A stretch of DNA of 64,000 nt. It comes from CBDFGS01 sp965247255 (GTDB lineage: Bacteria > Chloroflexota > Dehalococcoidia > Lucifugimonadales > CAUZJF01). Of this stretch, positions 19,528 to 28,400 are shown one piece after another. The first letter of the stretch is position 1; each line of letters starts with the position of its first letter. The stretch lies in assembly GCA_965247255.1 (NCBI GenBank), contig CBDFGS010000011.1, positions 186,001-250,000 on the forward strand, given 5' to 3'. The position numbers were made by a program, and so were the translations under genes. Below the pieces are notes generated by a model that saw nothing but the letters and a program-made list of their open reading frames with translations, did no database searches and was not told the DNA's origin.

Positions 19528-20535
19528 ATGCACGCCGAAATGAGGGATCGCCCATCAACGATCAGGCCGTGGCTGGACAGGATCGGTGTACCTGCTCTCG
19601 TATCAGCGGTCGTCGTGGTCGTGCTACTGGCCGCAGCCGTCTGGCTGGACGTATTACCCGTCGGGCCTGTGCCCCAGGCTGCCGATGCGCCGCTGGTCGA
19701 CTTGGACAAGCCAGCCTTGGCAATCAGCGCTGGTAAACCGGAAGATGCCGCGTCATCGAGCGCGGCCCGCGAAACGTCGTACTCCTCCACCGCTAATGAA
19801 CCATCGGCCATTGCTCGCGCGGCCATCACTCGCGCGTACGCGAGGCTGCTCTCCGTAGAGTCGGCCCACGTGGTCCAAGAGCATACAACGAACCGTTTGG
19901 GCGGTGTTGTGGAATCTCGTTCGCTGGCTGCGTTGGAACACGACCGGGCCTCCGGCGTAGAGGAGTTGACGGAAGAGGCGAATTGTGTAGAGGAGGGTAC
20001 CTACCGGGCCTGTGACCTGGTGGACAAGAAGACAGGGGAAGTAGTGGGCTCAATGTGGTTCTCGGGAGGGAGCCGTACTACCGAAGGCGATTTCGTTCCG
20101 CCGGACAAGTGGCACTTTACCAGGTCTTACGCATTTGATCGCGTCGGCCTTGTGGGCAATGGCATTGTGGACACTAGAGAAGAAGGTCTCCATGCCAACG
20201 CCAGGTTGTATACGAAGCACTCTGGCTTCTGGCATGAGGTCAGGAATTGTTGCGAGGACAAACCTCTGTTTTGGCATCTGTTCGACCAGCGGGAAGATTC
20301 CGCATACGTCGCCGCCGATACCGCGGTGGACGGCACGTCAGCAGTGCACTACCGGACCGAGTATATCAACACGGATGGCGGCTCCACGGTCAAGGAATGG
20401 TGGATTGCGAAAGAGAGCGGCCTCCCATTGATCGTAGTGCTGAACCATGAGGGTGAGGGACAGCGTGAGGGCCGGTCTGTTTATCGCTTCAGTGATTTCA
20501 ACAAGCCGGTAAGCATACCGGACCCCACTTCCTGA
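19528..20535 (+). CDS. Membrane-anchored secreted protein, possible LolA/LppX-like fold
   Basis: A 335-residue protein with an N-terminal membrane anchor at about residues 24-44 and an ATG preceded by GGAAGGAGG. After a low-complexity Ala/Ser linker the body begins with a helix and then alternates beta-rich stretches ending with GLPLIVVLNHEGEGQREG and YRFSDFNKPVSIPDP. That ending resembles the tail of LolA-like or LppX-like lipid-binding lipoproteins. The family assignment is tentative. It is the first of several secreted proteins on this strand. Confidence 0.55.
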   Translation: MHAEMRDRPSTIRPWLDRIGVPALVSAVVVVVLLAAAVWLDVLPVGPVPQAADAPLVDLDKPALAISAGKPEDAASSSAARETSYSSTANEPSAIARAAITRAYARLLSVESAHVVQEHTTNRLGGVVESRSLAALEHDRASGVEELTEEANCVEEGTYRACDLVDKKTGEVVGSMWFSGGSRTTEGDFVPPDKWHFTRSYAFDRVGLVGNGIVDTREEGLHANARLYTKHSGFWHEVRNCCEDKPLFWHLFDQREDSAYVAADTAVDGTSAVHYRTEYINTDGGSTVKEWWIAKESGLPLIVVLNHEGEGQREGRSVYRFSDFNKPVSIPDPTS

Positions 20536-20630
20536 CAGGAGATGTCCGCCTTGTCGAGGGACCGAGGCGTGTAAGGGTCCACCTTTGTGTTCCCGCCACT
20601 ATTTCAGCGTCACCAGCTGAGCCGTAAGTC

Positions 20631-21629
20631 ATGATAAGGGTCCCAATAGCTCGAATCATCGTTGGCGGCATTGTGCTGGGCGCGGTCGTAGGTGCGTGCG
20701 ACCGAACACCCCCTCAAGGAACGCAGACCGCTGATCCGACTGGCGTAGAGAGTCCGTCCATCCCAGCGACTCCGGCGCCTCTGACGAAAGCCTCGATCCT
20801 GCCCGAGTACGTGGTACTGAAGCCCGGCGAGAGCCGCCAATTCACCTTCGAAGCTGTCGATGCTAATGGCAAAGCCATCACCAATCTGGAACCGGAATGG
20901 ACGACCTCAGTCGACGGCGGCGCCATAAGCCCCTCTGGACTGCTTACTGCCGGCACGCGAGTTGGTGTCTTTTCTGAGGGGGTTGTTGCTATTGCTGGAA
21001 CCGCAGGTGTCTTCGTCGAGACCGCAGCTACGGTCGCTGTAGAGCCCGGTCCCATGTACCGGGTCATGATTATTCCCGATCAGCAGCTCTTCTACACCAA
21101 CGGTTCATTCGACTTCCGGATTGAAGCGTACGACGCATATGACAACGCCATTCCCAATATCGAGGTTTCATGGTCATCGAAGGATGGCCAGATTACCAGG
21201 GACGGGCACTTCTCAACCGGGACCGAACCCGCCAAATGCGAAATCGTTGCCGATGTAAGCGATGGGGAAACCTCGCTAAAGGCCTCACGGATCGTTCATA
21301 CAGTAGATCTCAGCATCCCCCATGGCATCGATGTGGCCCCCAGAGGGCGCTATGCGGGCTCGTTTCGGACTGTCTCGACATTCCCATTTGCAGGTATCGT
21401 GCACGACTTTCTCGGCGAGAAACGAGCTGGTGATGCGTGTGTCACTCCGGAGGGAAGGCAGGGGACTCTGGAGGTTCGGCGGGACGATCTTCCATTCGTT
21501 GTCCCAACCCGACTAGACGAGGCACACCTGCCGATACCGCGGGCCGCCGTCCTTGAGTGCGAGGAGCTACGGCCGCCGTTTGCGCCGGGCGTGTTGCTCG
21601 ACGTACGGCCGGTGAAGACCGGCGGATAG
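20631..21629 (+). CDS. Lipoprotein with Ig-like domains
   Basis: A 332-residue protein with a lipoprotein signal ending in VVGAC (Cys at about residue 23) and a Thr/Pro-rich linker. Two bacterial Ig-like units follow: residues about 57-130 (YVVLKPGESRQFTFEAVDAN) and about 140-215 (FDFRIEAYDAYDNAIPNIEV). The C-terminal about 110 residues have no recognised domain and include two cysteines. It is probably cell-surface exposed; the ligand is unknown. Confidence 0.65.
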   Translation: MIRVPIARIIVGGIVLGAVVGACDRTPPQGTQTADPTGVESPSIPATPAPLTKASILPEYVVLKPGESRQFTFEAVDANGKAITNLEPEWTTSVDGGAISPSGLLTAGTRVGVFSEGVVAIAGTAGVFVETAATVAVEPGPMYRVMIIPDQQLFYTNGSFDFRIEAYDAYDNAIPNIEVSWSSKDGQITRDGHFSTGTEPAKCEIVADVSDGETSLKASRIVHTVDLSIPHGIDVAPRGRYAGSFRTVSTFPFAGIVHDFLGEKRAGDACVTPEGRQGTLEVRRDDLPFVVPTRLDEAHLPIPRAAVLECEELRPPFAPGVLLDVRPVKTGG

Positions 21630-21634
21630 GTCTG

Positions 21635-21688
21635 GAGATCGTCTACTAGCCGTAGGCCCTTGCGTAGCTCCCCAGGCCGGGCAACATC
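21635..21688 (+). repeat. Imperfect direct repeat, copy 1 (3' flank of the Ig-like lipoprotein gene)
   Basis: The segment beginning GAGATCGTCTACTAG and ending CCGGGCAACATC matches 25114-25168 over about 54 bases with one gap and roughly 85 percent identity. The second copy spans the stop codon of the gene ending at 25128. Confidence 0.7.
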
Positions 21689-21757
21689 GTGGAGTTGGCT
21701 AATTCTCTCGCCTGAAGTCATTCCGACATGGCCCCCTCCCTGCTGCGGGCGGATGCC

Positions 21758-21789
21758 GCTGTGAGGACCCTATCCGCGATTGGTCAGGG
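21758..21789 (+). repeat. Fragment copied from the DUF4349 gene 3' region
   Basis: Thirty-two bases starting GCTGTGAGGACCCTATCCGC match 23311-23342 inside the DUF4349/PKD gene with two mismatches. This lies about 80 bp upstream of that gene, so it is probably the remains of a tandem paralogue. Confidence 0.6.
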
Positions 21790-21867
21790 AACAAATCGCG
21801 TGATTCTTTCGTCTTACACTATGGAACGCATCTGAAACAGTCATTGCTAGAGGGAGGTCGCTGGACC

Positions 21868-23496
21868 ATGCTTTTGAGAATTAGCCGATTCCCAATCCCA
21901 ATTATGCTCGTCGCACTGCTGGCTGTGACCGCGTGCGGTGGCTCGGACGATTCCGCTGGGCATCCGGGTGCGCCGGGTGTGCCGGGGGCGCCAGCAGCCC
22001 CCGCAGCAGCAGCGGCTCCGGCACTTAGGGAAGTAGTCGTGGATGAGGCCATGGCGGCGATGGCGGCACCTGCCGCTGCACCGGCGGCCCCTGCGCCTAG
22101 GTTGGTGAGAGTTTCAGAACAAGCTGCTGCGGTCGACATCGAGGCTTCGTCGGAAACGCTCGCGCAGCTCGTAAATCAGGAGCGGATCATCGTACGCACT
22201 GTCGAGGCCACGATTGTGGTGACCGAAGTGCAGGGCTCCATGGACCTGATCACGGCTATGGCCAGAGAGCTGGGCGGTTGGGTCGTATCCACCAATCGAT
22301 TCGAGAAGCACCGTGGGTTCATCTCCTTCCGTGTTCCGGCTGAAGCCCTGGATAAGGCGACCGCGCGTCTGAGGGAGATGGCCGTCGAGGTCAAAGCGGA
22401 GGTCTCTGACAGCCGAGACGTGACCGATGAGTACTTCGACCTGAGGGCGCGGCTGGAAAATCAGAAGGCCACGGAAGAGGCGCTGCTCAAGCTATTGGGG
22501 CGCGCCGAGACCGTCGAGGCCGCTTTGAAGGTCCAGCAGACCTTGACCGGAGTCCAGGAAGAGGTTGAGCGCCTGCAGGGTAAGATCAAGCTTCTTGAGG
22601 AGACTTCGGCGTTTTCGCTGGTGAGCGTCAACTTAGAGCTTGAGCCAGTTGACATGGCGGTGGAGGAGATAGCAGACAAGACGACCGGTGTCGGCGAGAG
22701 GGTCAGGTTCCGTGCCTTTTTCAAGCCGCCCGAGGGGATCGAGGACTTCAGCTACACGTGGGACTTCGGTGACGGTGAGAGCATCCGCGGCCATCAGACG
22801 GCGCCAACGGAGAAAGAAGATACCCGGGTCACGGCGACTGTGACCCATAGGTACAGAGACGAAGAGGACTCGCCATACATCGTTCAGTTCGAGATACAGG
22901 GCAGCGGCGAAGCGGGTGCCGCCGAAGGCGATACGACCCTGATGGTCGAGGTCACCAGGATTCCCGACATCGTTGTCTTCGCCGGCGAGAGTATCGCTGT
23001 GGACGAGGGCGAGGAGGTCGAGTTCAGTGGGTCCTTCACTCGGCCGCCGGGTCTGAACGAGGTCGAGTACAGGTGGGACTTCGGCGACGGCTCCGAGCCT
23101 GCCACGGGAATGCTGGGAGTGGGGATCACCACCGCCGTAGCGACTCACGTCTATGAGCACCACCGGCCTTTCTCGTATCAGGCGACGCTTACGATAACGG
23201 CCGAGAGTGAGGCGGGTACTGTGGAGGACTCCAGCTCGCTCGACGTAAGGGTTAGAGAGATGCCGGGCTGGGTCATCACGGGTTTGAGCTTCAGCGACCA
23301 GGGCAAGACCGCTGTGAGGACCCTGTCCGCGGTTGGTCAGGGGGCACTGATCGGAGTCATCTGGGTGGCCATACTCAGTCCTGCGTGGCTGGTCGTTGGA
23401 GGCGGAGGCTACTGGCTGATACGCAGGTACAAGGGCCGGCGGCGTAGCACGTCCGCTGGCTCCTCCGACGTTCGCGAATCGCAGGGCGAGCAGTAG
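21868..23496 (+). CDS. Lipoprotein with DUF4349, two PKD domains and a C-terminal membrane anchor
   Basis: The ATG at 21868 gives a 542-residue lipoprotein precursor with lipobox VTAC. A Pro/Ala-rich linker follows. Residues about 115-260 match DUF4349: ITAMARELGGWVVSTN, FRVPAEALDKA and the coiled-coil-like VQEEVERLQGKIKLLEE. Then come two PKD-type modules with YTWDFGDGES and YRWDFGDGSEP. The C-terminal end is a hydrophobic segment (about 480-510) and a basic tail. DUF4349 proteins are envelope proteins of unknown function. A fragment of its 3' end lies upstream at 21758. Confidence 0.85.
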   Translation: MLLRISRFPIPIMLVALLAVTACGGSDDSAGHPGAPGVPGAPAAPAAAAAPALREVVVDEAMAAMAAPAAAPAAPAPRLVRVSEQAAAVDIEASSETLAQLVNQERIIVRTVEATIVVTEVQGSMDLITAMARELGGWVVSTNRFEKHRGFISFRVPAEALDKATARLREMAVEVKAEVSDSRDVTDEYFDLRARLENQKATEEALLKLLGRAETVEAALKVQQTLTGVQEEVERLQGKIKLLEETSAFSLVSVNLELEPVDMAVEEIADKTTGVGERVRFRAFFKPPEGIEDFSYTWDFGDGESIRGHQTAPTEKEDTRVTATVTHRYRDEEDSPYIVQFEIQGSGEAGAAEGDTTLMVEVTRIPDIVVFAGESIAVDEGEEVEFSGSFTRPPGLNEVEYRWDFGDGSEPATGMLGVGITTAVATHVYEHHRPFSYQATLTITAESEAGTVEDSSSLDVRVREMPGWVITGLSFSDQGKTAVRTLSAVGQGALIGVIWVAILSPAWLVVGGGGYWLIRRYKGRRRSTSAGSSDVRESQGEQ

Positions 23497-23554
23497 GTGG
23501 CTCTAGAGATGTGGGTTAGCAAGTTCGAGGTGACCCGAGTCAGCGAGGTGTCGC

Positions 23555-23896
23555 ATGCTTATAGTTTTGTCACTCAACGTGATCGTGTTTATTGCGATCG
23601 CCGTTGCACTCTTCTGGAAGTACCGCCTCACTCGAGACGCCGGCTTCCTCTGGTTCAGCGCCGCGATCGTCGTGTGGCCGCTCGTTAGCGCCGGAGTAGC
23701 GTTTGGGATGGCCCGGCTGAGTTCAGAGTCGGTGCCTTTCTCCCTTAGCCCGGGCGAATTCGTTGCTGGCGGGCTATACATTCTCGAGTTGATCGAGCGG
23801 ATTCTGTTCTTGTTCGCGATCATCTACCTGTACAGGGGCCGAGTCCTCGACGTGAAGGAAGAGGACTCATCACAACCGGTCCTGGCCATGCCCTAG
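23555..23896 (+). CDS. Small three-helix membrane protein
   Basis: A 113-residue protein with three hydrophobic segments (about residues 2-22, 32-52 and 70-92) and a charged C-terminal tail. GAGGTG lies upstream of the ATG. It follows the DUF4349 gene by 58 bp and is probably cotranscribed. I recognise no family. Confidence 0.55.
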   Translation: MLIVLSLNVIVFIAIAVALFWKYRLTRDAGFLWFSAAIVVWPLVSAGVAFGMARLSSESVPFSLSPGEFVAGGLYILELIERILFLFAIIYLYRGRVLDVKEEDSSQPVLAMP

Positions 23897-23982
23897 GGTA
23901 GGCTGCGGAATGGAACAAGCCGACCACGCTTTTCGTCACTACTACTGAAGATCAGAGAATAATTGGACGAGGAGCAACGGGA

Positions 23983-25128
23983 ATGAATACGAGGATGGGG
24001 ATAACCCCCCGTACTGAGGCTGCGGTTGGGATGCAGCCTACTCAGGGGCCGACCACATCAAGCCAACTGACCGCGAACGACCGGCAAAGTCCAGGCGTCG
24101 GCCCTATCCCAGCACCCCCACCATCTCCCCCCATTCTTGGAGAAAAGGTATCGCTGGACGAGGCGCGGCGACGGACGCCGTACACCATACCTATTCCCCC
24201 GGACGGTGTGGTTGGTGCCGACATCCAAGAGGTCTGGGCCTCGAAGGAAGGAGCTCCAACCGAGTTCAGGCAAGTCTATCTCATCTACGCCAACGGCCTG
24301 AAGATATCGATAGGTGGGCGACCCGATGCCATAGACTACAGTGCGCTTGCGGACGATCCCTTCCGAGCAGCGAACGTTCGAGGGATTCCGGCGTCAGGCA
24401 AAGACCCTGCCGTCAAAACTCTAAGCACCGGCGGCCAAGTCAATACTCCTGCGAATCTCAGTTGGTGGGTGAATCAGGTGGACATCGGACTGTACCATCC
24501 GACCTGGTCTATGGAGCAACTGCTTGAAATCGGAGAGGCGATGCCTGACCCGATCTGGTCTCCCACAACGACACGAGCCTTGCCGACTTTCACTCCGGTT
24601 CCGACAGTTGGAGTTTCTACCCCAACCGTCGTCCCCAGCGTAGCCCCGACGCCGCTCTCGTCCCCCGTCCCGCCTCAGCCCCTTCCTAGTATCTACCTTG
24701 ATTACAAAGACCGACTCCATCAAGGATGGCGAGGGAGCGTTTGCTGGCCCTATCAAGTCAACATGGGTTCAGTCAAGTGGGGCAGTTCGTGTCCCGCCAC
24801 GGCAGGATGGCGTGGATTCGATGAAGTATCCCCGATAACGATAAAGAGCGAAGACCAGTTCTCGATGGTCATAGCTGCCCACACACCACCCGATCGGCTG
24901 ATGACACGCATGTTCACGGTCCTTAGTACCGTACCCGCGCTGAGTCGAGGAGAAGAGCTATTTCGGCATGATGCTCGTTCGCCCGGAGAGGCAGAGGAGA
25001 TCACTCTGGGGCTTCCTCCGGGCGTGTATTACCTTGATGCGAGCGCGAGTTGGTTGGCCGGGAGCATTGTGGATGGTTCACCAGAGGGCAGCGTCGGGTA
25101 CGGTTTCAAAGTAGAGATCGTCGACTAG
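23983..25128 (+). CDS. Proline-rich protein with DUF4367-like segment
   Basis: A 381-residue protein; GAGGAG precedes the ATG. The first 55 residues are Thr/Pro-rich without a clear signal peptide. Residues about 55-185 end in GLYHPTWSMEQLLEIGEAM, which resembles the end of DUF4367 sensory or stress domains. A Thr/Pro linker and a C-terminal beta-rich domain with one cysteine pair (VCWPY and SSCPATAG) follow. It may be the surface-exposed part of a protein whose membrane anchor has been lost. The DUF4367 call is tentative. Confidence 0.5.
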   Translation: MNTRMGITPRTEAAVGMQPTQGPTTSSQLTANDRQSPGVGPIPAPPPSPPILGEKVSLDEARRRTPYTIPIPPDGVVGADIQEVWASKEGAPTEFRQVYLIYANGLKISIGGRPDAIDYSALADDPFRAANVRGIPASGKDPAVKTLSTGGQVNTPANLSWWVNQVDIGLYHPTWSMEQLLEIGEAMPDPIWSPTTTRALPTFTPVPTVGVSTPTVVPSVAPTPLSSPVPPQPLPSIYLDYKDRLHQGWRGSVCWPYQVNMGSVKWGSSCPATAGWRGFDEVSPITIKSEDQFSMVIAAHTPPDRLMTRMFTVLSTVPALSRGEELFRHDARSPGEAEEITLGLPPGVYYLDASASWLAGSIVDGSPEGSVGYGFKVEIVD

Positions 25129-25168
25129 CTGTAGCCCCCTTGCATAACTCCCCAGGCGGGGCAACATC
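25114..25168 (+). repeat. Imperfect direct repeat, copy 2
   Basis: This partner of 21635-21688 includes the last codons and stop of the gene ending at 25128. The stop triplet TAG and its context GTCGACTAG have the same position as in copy 1 (GTCTACTAG), so copy 1 may be the leftover 3' end of a related gene. Confidence 0.7.
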
Positions 25169-25483
25169 AAGCCGGGCATGAGGGGCACGATCGTATGGAG
25201 CTCACCGGACTCCCCTTTCGGTAACTGACGAACACGCGAGGCCAGAGGCTCATCTGTACCCACTTCGCCCCCGGATGGTCACGGATACTGTGCCTTCCTG
25301 GAATCCACACCTTCTGGTCTCTCCTGTGAGGCTAAGCGCACGCGCTGTGAGTGTGTCCTCGTCTTTGTCGGCCGCCCGAGTGGCCCTTTCTGACAACAAG
25401 AAAAGGCCCACATATAGATGAACGAGCAGAAGCGACCACCGTGCAATACGATGGCCGCCCCTTGCGTTTCGGTCAGCACCTAG
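25129..25483. other. Gene-free junction between host genes and the conjugative element
   Basis: There is no convincing gene. An imperfect inverted repeat at 25381-25410 (TGGCCCTTTCT against AGAAAAGGCCCA) could be a two-way terminator between the rightward host gene and the leftward helicase. The left attachment site of the element should lie here, but I could not find a sequence shared with the right end. Confidence 0.45.
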
Positions 25484-28400
25484 TCAGCGGTCCGCGCCGA
25501 CCAGCTCTTCCTCTCTCTCCTGCTCCACGCTGAGCGCCCACTCGAACAGCGACAGCGACGCCGGCTGGGGCTGCTTGCGCCGTCCGTTCCGCTTCGCAGG
25601 CACCTGGGCAAACAGCTCTGCCCACGTCAAGACCGCCTGCTCCGGCCCGTCCGCTTCGGCTTCGCCCATCTCTTCGGTTGGCCGGTGACCGTTGGCCATG
25701 ACCACCTCGACGGCGGCCCCGGCCCCGTTTGCGCCGTTGTCCGCCTCGACGATCTCCGGCTCCACCTCAAGCGTCCTCCACCCCTCGTCAACCAGCAACT
25801 CCTCTCCGACAGCCTCGGCGTCCCGTGCCTGTGCGAACACCGCTTCCACCGTCTCCTCGCCTGCCTCGTCGGCAGACAGGTCCCCCTCATCTCCATTCAC
25901 GATCTTGCGGGCCAGGGCGAGCATCAGGTCGTCTCCGTCGTCGCCATATGCGGCAAGCCCGTCCTCCGGCAGCTCGCCCTCCACCGCCAGAGAGCTCTGC
26001 AACTTCTTGGCCACCAGCTTGAGTGCGTCGGCCTGGAGGCTGTTTCGGTAGGCCATGAAGACGACCCTGACCGGCCTGGTCTGGCCTATGCGCCACGAGC
26101 GGCGCGAAGCCTGCCGCATCGTGTAGACGCTGTAGTCTGTTTCCATCCAACAGATCGTCGGAAAGTCCACCAGGTCGAGGCCGGTCTGCACCAGGCGGGG
26201 GTGGCAGATCAACACGTCGATGCCCTCCTTTACCCTCTCGGCGACCCACGCCTCCCTGCGGTCGGGGGCAACGGCGTCGGCCTTCATAACCGCCACCTTA
26301 AAGCCGTGGCGGGTGAGGATGTCGCTCATCCTCCCGGTTACGTCCCGTGTCCCGGTGTGGGTCGCGTAGACCAGCATCCTTCTCCCCTCCAGCCGCTCGG
26401 CGGCCACAAGGTCGAGCAGGGCCTTTTCCTTTGGGTATAGCCTCTCGTCCGACAGCGGAGGTATCTGCACGAGCACGTCCCCGGTCGTGGGATCGAACGC
26501 CGTCTCGCCCCGCGTGCAGCCGTCCGGGTAGGCCAGAAGGCTTTGAAGGTACGTGGCCAGCAGCCTCTTTGAGCCCTTGGCGAGGGCCTCAGTCAGAGCG
26601 GACCGCAGCGTGTCGAAGAGCTTGTCGTATGCCTTGCGCTGCGATAGCTCCGTGGCGTCGGGCTCGGAGTCCATCGAGGACAGGAGCACCTGCTCCTCGT
26701 ACGGCGGCAGGTCGGAGGCCACGTCGTACAGCCGTAGGAACACGCTGTGTCCTATGAGGTGGAAAAGTGCAGCGGGGGCGAGCCCCGGCTTCTCGCGCAC
26801 CGTCTTGCGGTAGCGCCTGCGCCGGCTGCTCCTGCCGTCCTCGTCGTAGCCGCCGTCGTCCCCGCGACGGACCGTCTCCTCCAGGAAGCCGTACCGGCTT
26901 ATCCACCGGCCCTCCTCCGATCTGCCGAACTCCGTCCTGATCTCGGGAGAGAACCGATAGAGGAGATGGAACAATGTTGAAGCATATCCTCCAAGCAAAG
27001 TTCCCGTCAGTGTTAGGGACCTGCCGCAGGCGTCGGCGAGGATGCCCGCCGCGATGCCCTGGGCCGAGCCTCTGCCCTTGAACTCATGGACCTCGTCGGC
27101 GATCAGCAGGTCGAAGAAGCCCCTCATGCGGTGCTTGACGTAGTCGCTGAGGGGATAGCGGCGCGGCCCGGCTGCGTCGGCGTGCCAGAGGGCGTCGCCG
27201 CACCGGGTGCACCGATGCCTTCTTCGGGACAGCTGGGCGTCGGTCAGAGGCACCCCTTCGCCATCGACGATGGGTGAGTAGCAGGCTGGGCAGCAATGCA
27301 CCCGGAACGGCTCCCCAGTCTCCTCGTCGCGGAGTAGCCTGCCAGCCGGGGCCGCCCAGCGCTCCACCGTTGCGGGCTTCCAGCGGTAGGACAGCTTGGC
27401 GCGTTCACGTGACATGACGACGAAGAGCGGCCCAGGCCCGTGGGAGGCGCGCAGCGCCTCCAGGTCGGAGATGGACTTGACGATGGCTGCGCGCGCGTTC
27501 GGGACGGTCTGCTCGACCTCTCGCTTCCACTTCCGCATCAAATGTGGCGGTCCGACCACCAGAATCCGCCTGAAGCCCGCCATGTGGGCGGCGGCAGCGG
27601 CGAGTAGGATAGGCCGCCGGCGAGTTACCCCGTGTTAGCGGAGCACTTTTCCGTCGGCCCTCCTCCGAACCGGACGTGCGGCTTTCATCGCATCCGGCTC
27701 TCCAGTGGTTTATGTCTGCTTCTGCGGATTGATTCGCCCGTGGTGGATGTCCATGTGACACGTGCGGCAGACCGCAAGGGTCTTTCGTTTCCGCGCCGCC
27801 ATGAGTTGTACCCACTTGGGCTTTTCCCGTTGGCCTTTCACGTTCAGGTCGCGAAGTGCGCGGATGTGGTGGATTTCCACTTTCACCGTTGAGTCGCACA
27901 TCTCGCATGTGTCCGCTAGGAGCCGTTTAGTAAGCTCGTTGCGGCCAGCCCTGTACCGCTGAGGCTGTTGGTCTACGAGAACTGCCTGCCGTTGCCGTTT
28001 CAGGGGTATGCCACCGAAGTACGCCACTTTAGGGCGTTTGCCGTTGTCCTGCTGCTTGACGACCTTGAGACAGACGCGCGGCCCGTGCTCGGTTTCCGCG
28101 ACGCTCTTATACTGGCGTTGCATCTTCCGTGCGGTGGACTTGTGCTTTGCCGCAAGGGTCCGTGCCAGCGACATCTCCATGACCCCTTTCAGTTTCCCGA
28201 AATGGGAGACGTTGTAGGCCAGAAGGTAGTAGTTAACGACGCCCCGGAACTCCGACTGGTACTGTGCCACGATGGAGAAATCTTCATCGTGGAGTAGGTA
28301 ACTGCGGTGTGCCGGTTTGCCTTTGCGCATGTAGGCTTGGCAATGTTGCTCGATGACGTCGGCGGGAACCCGCAATCCGATTTGGCCGTTGACCCTGCGC

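Noticed and set aside
25129..25483. Left attachment core matching the right end
   Set aside because: I compared this stretch by eye with 60455-60600 and saw no convincing shared core; left unassigned.
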